Below are positions 10,330-20,458 of a DNA stretch of 64,000 nucleotides, in pieces. The stretch is from Meghimatium bilineatum (lineage: Eukaryota > Mollusca > Gastropoda > Stylommatophora > Philomycidae). Position 1 is the stretch's first letter, and each line of letters opens with the position of its first letter. Both the position numbers and the translations under genes were made by a program. Location: positions 16,223,513 to 16,287,512 of the forward strand of contig CM067315.1 of NCBI GenBank assembly GCA_034231615.1, given 5' to 3'. The notes beneath the pieces were generated by a model. That model was not told where the DNA came from and ran no database searches. It was given only the letters and a program-made list of their open reading frames with translations.

Positions 10330-11395
10330 TGCCGAATACTATTCATGGCGTAGAAACCAGAGATCTCCAGTTCGATCGATGTCATGCTAATGTGTTATAT
10401 GGTGTTGAGACCCATAAGTCATATCAACTTTGATGGTTGTTCTACAAAGTCTCTTTTGCTGTTCCTCTTTTTCTGTTGCCATCTGGTACATATTTTAATG
10501 TTTGTAGTGTCAGTTTGTTTTCATTCATTCTAAGTACATTCCCGATATAAGTGCATGGTTCTCTTCCTATTTTTGTAGAAACATATTGTTGTTTAATGTC
10601 ATTTTACTTTCTTGATTGACCTCTCTTCTTCCTATTTAATATTGAATCGTTCTTTTAATGTATTTATTTTCAAATGAGTTTAATGTCTTCTCCTGTGATT
10701 TTGTTATTATGTTATTACGGTTATTGCAGTGTGGTTGAACAATTTAGTTTCGTATATTATTGTTTTTGATTTTCAGATGTTTTTCTTACGTGGTTGTAGC
10801 CACTACATGCACACGCAAATCTGGTAGAAATCTCTTTGTTGTATCTCCATCTTGTGTAATTTTGCTGCCTACATAGGAAGAAAGTTATCAATTGTTTGAA
10901 TTATTTCTCTACTGAGGGTGATTTTAAAATTACAATTTGTACAATTCATGATTTTATGGATAACTTGAAGGTGATATTGCTCTGAAAGATATCAAAGTCA
11001 ATTCAACATATCTCGTGCATTAGCAGAAGTTGGACTCAATAGTGTCAAGTCATCTGAAAAAACAAGATCCCTAATATCTCTATCATGTGTTAATTTTATA
11101 CAACAAGTATTTATTTTGTTTATAATTGTTCATAAATCAATCTATAACCAAGCTAAAACAAGCATAATTCAATAATTTGTTTTACTCTAGTTTCTATGTC
11201 AAACCATTATGTTTATTATTCTCGTTTGTCCTAACTATAAATCATATTGAGTTGTCATATAACGACTTGATTACATAAAAATATCTGGTTAGGAAGCCGT
11301 ATTTGGCGAGAATTTTCCGGTGTGTTGGTCGGTGCAGACTATCAAGTGCCTTTTCAAAATCAATAAAGTTGATAATAGCTGAGGGATTTTGAAAT
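10330..11395 (-). mobile_element. Decayed LINE: RT domain to C-terminus (lineage L1)
   Basis: From right to left on the minus strand I can follow: INFIDFEKALDSLHRP and KILAKYGF (RT motif A region, about 11,385-11,300); SLYDNS; FSLVID (about 11,140); VFSDDLTLLS (the YADD box, with S for the alanine position, about 11,060); NFSYVGSKITQDGDTTK (about 10,890); TKLFNH; LNSFENKYIKRTIQ; YIGNVLRMNE; RKRGTAKETL. This matches the order and spacing of the copy at 15,161-16,207, with many stops and frame changes. It is an old copy, about 1.07 kb, lacking its endonuclease half. Confidence 0.78.
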
Positions 11396-11635
11396 GTGAT
11401 ACAAATACATCATGCAAAAAATGATGTGTCCAGTGGAAAAATAATTAAATTAGTAGAAGTTTTAACAGAATGGTCAAATAATGTACTCGTAAATAATGAC
11501 GAGTATATGAAACATTTGATGTTAACTGAATTGATTCGGTTCGAATCTTGGTTTCAGTCTTCTAACTCAACAAAGGAACTTCGTTACGGGAATCTAACGC
11601 AAACCTGAACTACAGAGACTACTGGTATTAAATGT
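11396..11635. other. Unassigned stretch
   Basis: A 70-codon open frame (11,396-11,608, plus) has no recognisable domain or coding-like codon bias. It also contains GGTTCGAATCT (a B-box-like word near 11,540) without a convincing tRNA fold. I call no gene here. Confidence 0.4.
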
Positions 11636-11639
11636 TAAG

Positions 11640-11930
11640 ATTGATCAATTTCTTCTTTCGTTCTCTTGTGATATGTTTATGTCTATTGTTACGCCTCTTC
11701 CATAAACTTGACATTATAACTTGTATCGAGGTCCGTAACTGTTGTTCCTCTAGTATTGTCCTTTTAGTCACTGTTTTTGCCCCATGTTTCATATTTGGTA
11801 CATTCTTGAAGTATGTGCTCTGCTGTCTTCCCACGTGGATGTTTTTACGATCGTAAAATTTACAAACATGTTGCTGCAAGGTCGGTCGTGTCCAGTTATG
11901 ATGGGTCTATTGTCTATCCCCAGGTGAAGA
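11640..11930 (-). mobile_element. C-terminal fragment of an RNase H-bearing retroelement (lineage L10)
   Basis: Minus-strand frames give TGHDRPCSNMFVNFTIVKTS, then KTAEHILQECTKYETWGK and DTSYNVKFMEEA before a stop. 'TGH..L..HL… C..C…T.EHIL..C..Y' is the zinc-knuckle tail found after the RNase H domain in several LINE clades. No RNase H domain is adjacent. It directly follows lineage L4 on the same strand, probably two insertions side by side. Confidence 0.65.
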
Positions 11931-12265
11931 ATGGTTGATCGACTTCATTCTTGTCGTTAAGCGTAGAGGTGGGAGCTTGAGCTGTCGTTCCAAGACCAGG
12001 TGTGTCATCGTGGTTGCATTTAGTTCATATTTGTTCAAGATCATCTTGATGTTTTCTATCCACCGTTTCCGTGGTCTGCCTTTAGCCCTTACGTCTGGAT
12101 ATTCTTTTGTGATATGCTCTTATTCGTATTTGGTTTGGCTTCATTCTCATAAGGTGACCGAACCATTTTACTTTCTGTCTTTCAATAAGTTTAATACACG
12201 ATATTATACCAACACTTTTCCTAATTTCTTTATTTCATATTTTATCTAATTTGGTAACCATTGCA
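11931..12265 (-). mobile_element. LINE C-terminal fragment (lineage L4)
   Basis: Minus-strand reading: NKEIRKSVGI, KLIERQKVKWFGHLMRMKPN, then after a frame change GRPRKRWIENIKMILNKYEL, THLVLERQLKL. The same tail (GRPR.RWI.NI…LNKYG…L.ERQL.L) occurs at 13,655-13,840 and 35,860-36,115. One internal stop and one frameshift seen. Confidence 0.78.
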
Positions 12266-12305
12266 GCTTTTCTGATCTATAAACATAAAATTAACTCTTA
12301 AGGAA

Positions 12306-12400
12306 CTGAAACAATTGTCTCATGTACTATTTATAACTGAAACATTTGTCTCATGTACTATTTATAACTGAAACATTTGTCTCATGTACTATTTATAACA
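12306..12400. repeat. 31-bp minisatellite, 3 copies
   Basis: CTGAAACATTTGTCTCATGT plus ACTATTTATAA, three near-perfect copies. Confidence 0.95.
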
Positions 12401-12611
12401 TTCTTCATGATCATGTACCGCTGCGAGGACTAACGGCTCGAATGCTCAAAATGTGTACAGGATTGATTTCATTGCAATAACATTTCCCCTTATTGTGAGA
12501 CGACTCTTTCAACGACGAGCCATTAAACTAACAGAAGAGAGTACCTTCCGTACTTTTAAGATACATATAAAGAAGCATATGGCAAATAATGTAACCACTA
12601 AGATCGTTGTA

Positions 12612-13145
12612 ATACCTACACCAAGTAGATCACTGTAACAACTACACCAAGTAGACCAATCTAACAACTACGCCAAGTAGATCACTGTAACAACTACACC
12701 AAGTAGACCAATCTAACAACTACACCAAGTAGACCAATCTAACAACTACACCAAGTAGATCACTGTAACAACTACACCAAGTAGATCACTGTAACAACTA
12801 CACCAAGTAGACCAATCTAATAACTACACCAAGTAGACCAATCTAACAACTACACCAAGTAGATCACTGTAACAACTACACCAAGTAGACCAATCTAACA
12901 ACTACACCAAGTAGACCAATCTAACAACTACACCAAGTAGATCACTGTAACAACTACACCAAGTAGATCACTGTAACAACTACACCAAGTAGATCACTGT
13001 AACAACTACACCAAGTAGACCAATCTAACAACTACACCAAGTAGACCAATCTAACAACTACACCAAGTAGATCACTGTAACAACTACACCAAGTAGACCA
13101 ATCTAACAACTACACCAAGAAGATCACAGTAACAATTACATCAAA
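12612..13145. repeat. 26-bp minisatellite with two interleaved unit types
   Basis: About 20 units share CAACTACACCAAGTAGA and end either TCACTGTAA (type A) or CCAATCTAA (type B). The order I read is A B A B B A A B B A B B A A A B B A B A, with a decayed unit at the right edge. ABB and AAB blocks suggest several rounds of multi-unit duplication. Confidence 0.96.
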
Positions 13146-13654
13146 AAGATCGATGTTTCTTTGACCCTGTCCTAATAAAAGTTACGATTTTGTTTACCTT
13201 TAAACACCATATTACTTCTCTTGCCGCTACTTGCACCTAATCATTACGTTTGACTCTTCTTGCAACTATCACTCTTAATCGATTGCAGTTTCAAGGAAAT
13301 ATGACAACTCTTAACATTTGCTAACATTTTATCGTTAATTTCATTCCCTTGGAGACTCTTAACCATAATTGTTTTTCCTTGATTGCAATTGTGATGTCGC
13401 ATGATGTATTGAAAGGTCATGTACACGCCTTGGCTATCTTATTAGCCAAGGAACACAATTATCGTGATTGTAAACAAAAGGTCAGTGATAATGTCAACAT
13501 TCATATAAAATGCCAGTAATAAATAATCTATTTCTTGGGATGATATTTAGTATGGTCTTTTTGGAAAATCATTGCTTGACATGATGTTTAAATAATATGG
13601 TTGATTTTTATATTTTTGTTCTCGTGTTTCCGCAGCCTGAAAAATGGGTACATA
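13146..13654. other. Unassigned stretch with one small hairpin
   Basis: CCTTGGCTA…TAGCCAAGG at about 13,427-13,450 forms a 9-bp stem with a short loop. No gene recognised. Confidence 0.45.
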
Positions 13655-13840
13655 GTATTCGTAGGAATACTTTGAGGAAAATTTCTAGGAAGACCTAGAA
13701 CAAGATGGATAGATAACATCATGTCATCATTGAACAAATACGGATTCAACACAGCCAAGCCGACACATCTGGACATTGAAAGACAACTACAGCTCACAGT
13801 CACCTACTTTAACGGCAAGTGTGGATATTATGGCTAACAT
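13655..13840 (+). mobile_element. LINE C-terminal fragment (lineage L4)
   Basis: Plus frame: GRPRTRWIDNIMSSLNKYGF, NTAKPTHLDIERQLQLTVTY and a stop. It is the same tail as 11,931-12,265 and 35,860-36,115. Confidence 0.78.
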
Positions 13841-13879
13841 CCGCATTTGGATAGACAATATTATTCGTAGTAATACTGA

Positions 13880-14230
13880 TGTCTGTTGTTCTTTGTATTT
13901 TTCCTACTGCGTTCGTTCTCAAAATCCTGCAGATTAGTAGCATGTTGTAAGAACTTCTATATTGGTTCTCAAACTCTTGCAGAAAAGCATGTTGTAAGGA
14001 GAACGGAATTGCGCTTTGTCATGGTTTACAGCTTAGCTGTGATATTTGTATCTATATCTGTATCTGTAGCACATGTGTGGTCTGACACACTCGACTGCCG
14101 CGTAGATTCTGGGTTATGTTGACCCTATATTGATAGGACAGCCATTTCGACCCCAAAACCTTTTTGGTCTTATGAAAAATAAACTGCATTGCTATTCTTT
14201 ATTCCTTGGTCATGCCCCGGGAAAACGTCT
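13880..14230 (-). mobile_element. Interspersed retroposon family R, copy 2
   Basis: Shares with 2,185-2,490, in the same orientation, the word CTGCGTTCGTTCTCAAA, the 'catg/gatgt…agaacgga' core, TGTCATGGTTTACAGC and the GGACAGCC…CC(C/A)A(T/A)AACC block. A partial internal duplication of about 60 bp (13,915-13,995) is specific to this copy. Confidence 0.6.
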
Positions 14231-14370
14231 GCTATGAACGTTGTAAGGCTGTGTTGTGAGGTGATTAAGCAGGTTCGGCGATGATTTGACTATGTTTAGT
14301 GGCATGCCATAAGTCTTTACCCTGACCGAGATCGTCGTCATTATAACATACCTTCCTGCATAATTAATTA

Positions 14371-14546
14371 GACCCCCATTCGTGACGTTTTTCTATTATT
14401 ATTGGGTTTTCGGTTGGTGACTATTTATATACTTGGAGTCGCGATGGCTAATTTTGGCATGTGACTTTAAGTATGTAGATAATGACGAACTGAAATCCTA
14501 ACAATAGTCATAAACGTCACGTATGGGGGTCCTAATTAATTTATAT
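14371..14546. mobile_element. Large palindrome: two family-M arms head to head
   Basis: AATTAATTAGACCCCCAT… at the left pairs with …ATGGGGGTCCTAATTAATT at the right. The arms are about 80 bp with scattered mismatches, around a centre near 14,445-14,465. Each arm resembles the same end of family M (17,095, 23,700, 36,440): 'ggtgactatttatatacttggagtc'-type words. Weaker pairing may extend outward. Foldback or MITE-like element. Confidence 0.75.
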
Positions 14547-14834
14547 CCTCATAGTAGGTCTTTATTTGATGACGGCCATGCTCTGTTCATGAAGGAGTAC
14601 GATGAGTACGTTGAAATGTGGCACTGTAAAAATTGTGCGCACCGTCAGGCGCCACATCGGAAAAACCAGTTGATGTGCGAAATTCATACTTTACATGTCA
14701 CAGTTCAGTAAACAGTGCCGCTTATGGTAGGTACGATCATTGCAGCCCGGTACCTTAGTCCAGTCTGTTTATATCAGAGATTTTCAACCATCATAAATAG
14801 AAGGTTTATTCATGAAAAATACTGCGCAACTATT
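14547..14834. other. Unassigned stretch
   Basis: A 62-codon open frame (14,523-14,711) overlaps the palindrome arm and has no recognisable domain. I call no gene. Confidence 0.4.
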
Positions 14835-15160
14835 TCGTCATCATCATTATCATCAACAACATGATCATCGTTATCGTTATCATTACTATCGTCGTCATTA
14901 TAATACTTATCATTACCATCATTATTGGAATAATCGATACGACCATTATTATACTGATTACTATGCTCAGCATCCTCACCATCTTTATTATAATCTTTAT
15001 TATAATCAGCATTACAATAATCATAACCGTAATCATTATTATTTTCATCATAACCATCACGTTAATATCGTCACTATCATCACCAAAACCGTTATCAGCA
15101 TCATTACAAGCATCATCATAATTATAATTACTAATATCATCACCATAGTCACCATAGTCG
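14835..15160. repeat. ATC/ATT/ACC-rich imperfect microsatellite, left half
   Basis: Imperfect trinucleotide tract (ATCATC, ATTATC, ACCATC). It resumes at 16,219 after a LINE insertion, so it was one tract before. Confidence 0.92.
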
Positions 15161-16218
15161 TTATGGAATATTCTACAGCAATACGGTTTTCCTACTAAAG
15201 TAATCAATGTTATAAAGGCATTCTACACCAACTCACATTGCTGTGTTCAAACAAACACTGAGAAGTCAGAATGGTTCCAAGTTGTTACGGGCGTTAAACA
15301 GGGATGCATCATGTCCCCATTACTTTTCTGCGTCGCTATTGATTGGGTCATGAGAAAGAGCACTGAAAATGAGCTGACAGGAATAAAATGGATTAATAAT
15401 ACCATTCTCGAAGATCTTGACTACGCAGATGACCTAGCCCTTTTGAGCGCAAACCACACAGATGCTCAATCTAAGCTTGACAATCTCCAACACTACTCAA
15501 ATCAGATAGGGTTGAAAATCAACACATCAAAAACTCATATACTAGATTTTACGAGATCCAACGACAACATAGAAATTCAAAATGTTCCATTATTAAAAGT
15601 CAACAATTTTACATATTTAGGCACCAATCTAGCATTGGATGGAGACTCATCAAAAGAAATTTTACACCGTATTGCCCTTGCAGCGGGTGCTTTCAATAAA
15701 CTACGCAACATATGGACGTCAAACACACTAAGAAACACCACAAAACTCAAGTTATTTAACTCCAACATCATCCCTATTCTATCATATGGGTGCGAAAGTT
15801 GGAAAGCCACAAAAGCCACAGATAAAAGACTCGACTCCTTTGAAAACAAATGCCTACGTACCATTCTGAACGTTAAGTGGAGTGACTTTAAATCTAACAC
15901 TACTATAAGAGAGGAAAGCAAACAAACCTATATATCTTCCTTCATTAGACAAAGGCGTTGGACTTACATCGGCCATGTTCTCAGAATGAACAGCCTAAGA
16001 ATTCCCCAGCAATCACTATATTGGGTGCCACCTGGAGTAAGAAGAAGAGGGAGACCTAGAGAAACTCTACGAAGAACCATTAATAGAGAAGGCATGTCAA
16101 TGAACCTAAACAACACGCAACAATTGAAAGACCTGGCAACACAAAGACAGAAATGGAAAGCTATGGTTTCTGCCCTATGCGCCGCCTATGGCCCTGGAGG
16201 AACATAACATAACATAAC
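15161..16218 (+). mobile_element. 5'-truncated LINE (lineage L1), open RT-to-C-terminus frame
   Basis: This is the best-preserved retroelement here. The frame is open from 15,161 to the stop at 16,205-16,207 (348 codons). It starts inside the RT domain with LWNILQQYGF. The RT motifs TGVKQGCIMSPLLF and DLDYADDLALLS follow (catalytic DD), then the thumb (NNFTYLGTNLALDGD), YGCESWKAT, RWTYIGHVLRM, RRRGRPRETLRRT and the terminal ALCAAYG. A pentanucleotide tail (ACATA)n follows at 16,201-16,218. The APE endonuclease and N-terminal RT are missing by 5' truncation. A 5-bp AGTCG flanks both sides (15,156-15,160 and 16,219-16,223), a possible short target duplication. An intact frame suggests recent insertion. 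Clade not assigned. Confidence 0.9.
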
Positions 16219-16432
16219 AGTCGCCATCGCTATCGCTAGTATCATTATAATTACCCTCATCATTATCATCATCAGTATCGTCACAATTACAATAATCATT
16301 ATTGCATCATCCTCGCCATTATCTTCATCACGATCATCATCGTTACCTTTATTATTATCATAAACATTACCACCATGGTTATCATCAATATTAGTATCAC
16401 TACAATAAACATTAACATCAATGTTATCATTA
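16219..16432. repeat. ATC/ATT-rich microsatellite, right half
   Basis: Continues the tract interrupted at 15,160. Confidence 0.88.
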
Positions 16433-16685
16433 ACAGTAGTATCATTATAGCAATCATTAAAAGCATTGTTATCATTAACATTAGTATCATTATAGCAATC
16501 ATTACTATCATTGTTATCATTAACATTAGTATCATTATAGCAATCATTACTATCATTGTTATCATTAACATTAGTATCATTATAGCAATCATTACTATCA
16601 TTGTTATCATTAACATTAGTATCATTATATCAATCATTACTAGCATTGTTATCATTAACATTAGTAATATTACTATTTATATATA
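16433..16685. repeat. 45-bp tandem repeat within the ATT/ATC tract
   Basis: About five units beginning ATTAGTATCATTATAGCAAT, 45 bp apart (for example 16,480 and 16,525). It is a higher-order repeat that crystallised from the microsatellite. Confidence 0.92.
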
Positions 16686-16740
16686 ACAATCATTACCATC
16701 ATCATTCTCATCTACAGATGCTTCTTTGTTTACTGTTTTC

Positions 16741-16881
16741 GTATGCCGAAATCGGATGTGCTAGGCCTACAAGGCGCATAACGGTGGCACAACGTAATCA
16801 CGCTCCCAGCGGAAATCGCACGGATATCCGTGCTGGTTACAATGGAGCAAACGCAAAACAAACAAACAAACAAACTGTTTT
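16741..16881 (+). mobile_element. SINE-like repeat with (AAAC)n tail, probably diverged family R
   Basis: GCCGAAATCGGATGTGCTAG corresponds to the GAAGTCGGATGTGTTAGG word of family R, and GCACAACG to its ACACAACG. The element ends in AAACAAACAAACAAAC. It contains the perfect 14-bp palindrome CACGGATATCCGTG. It is in the opposite orientation to the other R copies. Confidence 0.45.
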
Positions 16882-16943
16882 CGTGCGTTCGCTTTATTTT
16901 ATCATTGTCTACACACAACTTTTAGTTTCGTGAGATTATAGGA

Positions 16944-17077
16944 TCACTGTTGTGTGAATATACGTTCGCTGCTATGTGAATATACGTTCGCTGCTATGTG
17001 AATATACGTTCGCTGCTATGTGAATATACGTTCGCTGCTATGTGAATATACGTTCGCTGCTATGTGAATAAACAGTC
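16944..17077. repeat. 22-bp minisatellite, 6 copies
   Basis: CGCTGCTATGTGAATATACG plus TT; the edge copies are diverged. Confidence 0.96.
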
Positions 17078-17094
17078 GCTGTGGCGACAAGTTC

Positions 17095-17325
17095 TAAGTT
17101 CTATCTGTATTGATATACATCTTCCATCTTCCAGGGAATGTGTGCATGGCGGGCTCAAGTAATGATCTCTTACAGATGGTAAACATGACATGAAAGGCTG
17201 CATCTTTATTATTCCCGTGCATTTCGTTGGTATGCGTGGACTTTTTTGGCATGCAACTCAAAGTATATAAATAGGGACGAACGAAAATAACGACAATAAT
17301 CAACAATGTAACGAATGAATTTTCG
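17095..17325 (+). mobile_element. Interspersed repeat family M, copy 1
   Basis: Words shared with 36,440-36,700 (same strand) and 23,690-23,900 (opposite strand): GGTAAACATGACATGAAAGG-type, TTTTTTGGCATGC(A/G)ACTC, AGTATATAAATAG and CAACAATGTAACGAATG. It is probably a MITE or a partial DNA element; no transposase is seen. Confidence 0.65.
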
Positions 17326-17526
17326 TAAATTTTATGACGCTTCTGCGTTAAGTGTTCAGCAATCGGCCTTTCTTATTCACGCACACACACGTGAGATAGG
17401 ACATGCTCGGTCCATGTAATTCATTGTTCAGTCTGTTGTGTCATGTTCTCCGTGTATCAACATTTCTGACGAGTATTGTATTTATGTGTACATGTCAACT
17501 GCTTTGACTTGATATTACGTTTGTTC

Positions 17527-17721
17527 CTATTTCAGTGAGATGTGGTAGTTTCTTTCGGATTTTTCACGATGTTTAAGGTTTCTTCTACAAGACATCTGAC
17601 ACAATCGATTTCGATAGCAATTATGTTTGCAAACTCTCCTGTTTTGATATCTGATATTTATTTTAGAGCTCACAAAACAAACGCATATCAGAAATACAAC
17701 AAACAAGTACACAAGATTCAT
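17527..17721 (-). CDS. Speculative small secreted Cys-containing peptide (64 aa)
   Basis: A minus-strand open frame begins MNLVYLFVVFLICVCFVSS, a convincing signal-peptide pattern. It continues with a basic segment VCKHNCYRNRLCQMSCRRN (spacing C-x3-C-x5-C-x3-C), then an Arg/Lys-rich tail to a TAG stop. CX3C…CX3C is a spacing used by some small helical-hairpin peptides. Against it: only 64 codons, no visible promoter or polyA signal, AT-rich codons and a repeat-rich setting. Chance is the more likely explanation. No function is claimed. Confidence 0.15.
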   Translation of the reverse strand: MNLVYLFVVFLICVCFVSSKINIRYQNRRVCKHNCYRNRLCQMSCRRNLKHREKSERNYHISLK

Positions 17722-17749
17722 AAAGTATCTTATAGCAAGCGTTCAACGA

Positions 17750-17993
17750 AGAAAGTTAATGTGTGGGGCTCGGACATGTTATACGGTAAGACTGCCTAAA
17801 TTAATCTCGTAGAAAACATTCGGGGTAGAAGAAATCGTGAGTTTCAGAGAGAGTCATGGATTTATAACATCAGAGAACGAACAGGAATTGAATTCTCCAC
17901 ACTCATCCTGTCCGTGTGGCAACGGGATTCTGGACTTCTAGCTCAGGCTGCAAGGAATCTGGCCACTGCATTCTTTCTAAGCATGACGTAGGA
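17750..17993 (+). mobile_element. LINE C-terminal fragment (lineage L7)
   Basis: Plus frame: VWGSDMLYGKTA, a stop, LVENIRGRRNREFQRESWIY, NIRERTGIEFSTLILSV, AQAARNLATAF and a stop at 17,991. It follows the LINE tail pattern G.RNRGRQR..W.D.IRERTG…L.R.A…A. One in-frame stop. Confidence 0.72.
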
Positions 17994-18864
17994 TACCAAC
18001 AAGATGGGGATGGGCTGATAACATGTCATCTATGAAACAAGTATTATCACTGCATGTCGTACTGTGATTTATTACTTTTCCTTTTGTCAAATGGTACTCA
18101 TGAATGACGGAGAGATGCACGCCAGCCAACATTGCACATTTGCCCTTTTGTGGCAGACTCTTAGCTGGGGGGGGGGATGGTAGATGTATCATCACTGCAA
18201 ATATTTCATCAGATCTGACGGAAGAATGATGGATTCGTTGACCCAGACGTAGATGATGCATTCCTGGCAGGGCACGGTGATCTCAGGACACTATCACACT
18301 GGAATCTCTCACTTCGGGGACTAAAAATGCATCTATAAACCTCCCTTCGGGGACTAAACATGCATCTATAAACCTCCCTAATACAACCACGTTTTTGAGA
18401 CAACAAAACGTATGCATTTCGCTCTCAGCTCGGTTACTCAACTGAGGATGATGTATGCTTTTGTCACGAGTTATCTTCTCACAGAGGGTTTGCTTCATCA
18501 GCATCATCACGGACTCGTCCACGTCAGAGACTGCTGACGCATCTACCGCAACTCAACTACGACACTTACCGTGAGCTAGAGTATACTACTCTATTATTTG
18601 AGCATAATATTTCTTGCATCTGCATCTGCTACTCAGACCCAGTGAGTTAATGGGGTCCTCTCAGGGATTCAGTGAATACTTGACGAACTATTACCAACCT
18701 TCACATGTACAATAAAAAATATATATGCAAGCGTATGTTTTTGTTGTTCATTGATTATTAATAACAAGTCAGCATTACATTTTCAATTGCTGAGATTATT
18801 TACTAACGTGAACACACAAATCATTCAGTCATAATTATTTTAACTATGCAATATTAGTGGATCC
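17994..18864. other. Unassigned stretch with a 33-bp duplication
   Basis: CTTCGGGGACTAAAAATGCA… is duplicated in tandem (33 bp x 2) at 18,312-18,377. There is a run of ten G at 18,167-18,176. No coding or known-element signature otherwise. Confidence 0.5.
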
Positions 18865-18890
18865 GCGAGAACAGAGAATTTGAGAACCGC
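18865..18890 (-). mobile_element. Possible hAT/MITE terminal inverted repeat
   Basis: The reverse complement reads CAGCGGTTCTCAAATTCTCT, which resembles the CAGNGGTTCTCAA ends of many hAT elements. I did not find the partner end. Confidence 0.35.
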
Positions 18891-19029
18891 TGTTGTAGGT
18901 TACCATGAAGTCTAACAGAATTTTAACCAAAGATGTCAGCTGATATACATGATTTTCATTTTTCCGTACATAAACAGTGGATTGTAAGTTATTTCTGTTG
19001 AACATAATTTGAATGAGTCAAGAATACGT

Positions 19030-19172
19030 TTCTTTCTCTCTCTCTCTCTATCTCTCTCTCTCTATCTCTCTCTCTCTCTCTCTCTCCCACCGTTTCTTAT
19101 TACAGTACACTTGTCATTCGTTACATTTTCTTCACTCTCTCTCTCTCTCTATTTCTCTCTCCCTCTCTCTTC
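19030..19172. repeat. (CT)n microsatellite cluster
   Basis: Two CT-repeat blocks (about 19,030-19,086 and 19,134-19,170) with CTAT interruptions. Confidence 0.95.
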
Positions 19173-19239
19173 AATTTCGTTTTGTCGTTTAACTATGTCA
19201 AATCAAACAAATTTAAGTTTCACACCACAATACTCTAAT

Positions 19240-19545
19240 ACAGGGGTCGGCAACCTTTTCCCAACTATGTGCCAACTTAAGGTTTCAAATTGTTCACAGT
19301 GCCAACATCACAAATAATTTTATACAAGTCGAGGCCAATATTATTATTGTACCATATATTTTATTTTTATATTTTAATTAATTAATATATAGTGATATTC
19401 AATAATATGTAAAGTTGTAAACAACATTAAAAGAAATAGAGTTTCTTGAAAGAGTTTTTTTTAAATACTTTTTTATTATTAATGGGAGCCTTGCACTTCT
19501 GCAACAGCTGCAAACTTTTCTAGATTTTCATTTTCCAGAGACTTC
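19240..19545 (+). mobile_element. hAT-like terminus followed by AT-rich sequence
   Basis: CAGGGGTCGGCAACCTTTT at 19,242-19,260 closely matches the CAGGGGTCGGCAAC terminus common to hAT-type non-autonomous elements. The following AT-rich sequence has no ORF. The opposite end is not identified, and the element may be interrupted by the Penelope-like piece at 19,546. Confidence 0.5.
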
Positions 19546-20110
19546 CGTAGATTGAGCGACCGCTTCTGTAACCATCTGCATGCTATCAAACACAGAAAAC
19601 CCACTCCTGTGGCCAATCACGGCGACGGCCACCGTGGTGCCCTTGACATTCAGGTCACTGCCATCAGATCCTGCACCACCGATGATAGATCTAGGTACGC
19701 CCTAGAAAATCGTATCATTTTCGAGTTGGGCACCATCAAGCCATTTGGACTCAATTCCGACCACTCTTTCGCTTAGTTCTCGGTCGGATTGGTCTTTGGT
19801 GTCTTTATTCATTTTGTGCCGCCATCCACGTCATCGTTTTGTTACTCTCGTTCTACCTGTATTATCGGCTTTGTGTACTCCCTGTTTGCATCCTTCCGGC
19901 ATGATATTTCACTTCCACATTTCACTCGGACACGCATTCATTTCTACTTGTCGTATTTTTATGTTTGTATGTTATGTGTGTATCTTGAAAAAGGCCTATT
20001 GGTCCGAAACGTCGACATTGTCTTGTGTATTGTCATTTGTATGATTATATTCTGTATTTTGTTTTGTTGTATGTACCATATTTATTCATGTAAACATCTG
20101 TCAGTGATAG
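19546..20110 (+). mobile_element. Penelope-like element tail: GIY-YIG endonuclease C-terminus and 3' region
   Basis: Penelope-like retroelements join an RT to a GIY-YIG nuclease. The frame 19,552-19,776 reads LSDRFCNHLHAIKH, TPVANHGDGHRGALDI, TAIRSCTTDDRSRYALENRI and FELGTIKPFGLN. This matches the second half of that nuclease (RF..HL..I….PVA.HF…H….L.V..I……R…E…I..L.T..P.GLN), including the conserved Glu of the ALEN segment. The GIY-YIG half and the RT are absent. About 210 bases downstream lies a hammerhead-like motif (19,984-20,012), as expected for this class. It is a 5'-truncated copy. Confidence 0.75.
19984..20012 (+). ncRNA. Hammerhead-ribozyme-like motif, copy 1
   Basis: CTTGAAAAAGGCCTATTGG followed by TCCGAAACGT. 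A short stem (GGCC/GGTC, loop TATT) sits between a CTGATGA-like box, degraded to CTTGAAA, and a GAAAC box. Penelope-like elements are known to carry hammerhead motifs. The first box deviates from consensus, so self-cleavage is doubtful. Confidence 0.45.
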
Positions 20111-20458
20111 TGTGTTAGTCGTCATCCAGTAGGACTTCATTACCTGTCTGCTACGTGAGTATTATTTTCAATTATGTTCTACTAGCAGTACCACCTTCTT
20201 CTGGAGATTTTGTAGTGAGTTTGGGCACTAACTAAAACTCAACCGCAAATAAAAAATTTTTTACACTTACACATTTATTTTAATTCTGCCATATTTAAAA
20301 GTATTTTTTCTTAATTTTTAGTGGTCGCAGGACACATTGTTGAAGCCTTCGCCAGATTCTGAAAAGAAAAGATTACTTGCTTCTATAAAATTGCGTCACC
20401 GTGACTATGTTTAAAGCTTTTCTCGAGATCTTGGGAAACCGTTTTCTTTTATTCTATA

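Noticed and set aside
11396-11608. 70-codon plus-strand frame as a gene
   Set aside because: No domain, AT-rich codons, no splice or promoter support.
12612-13145. 26-bp array with alternating parts considered as repeat/spacer
   Set aside because: The alternating part has only two recurring forms, not unique spacers.
14523-14711. 62-codon frame with a CKNC motif as a zinc-finger gene
   Set aside because: Overlaps the arm of a palindromic repeat, and a single CxxC is not sufficient.
14812-15198. His/Tyr-rich 128-codon frame
   Set aside because: Translation of the ATC/ATT microsatellite; both strands give equally biased peptides.
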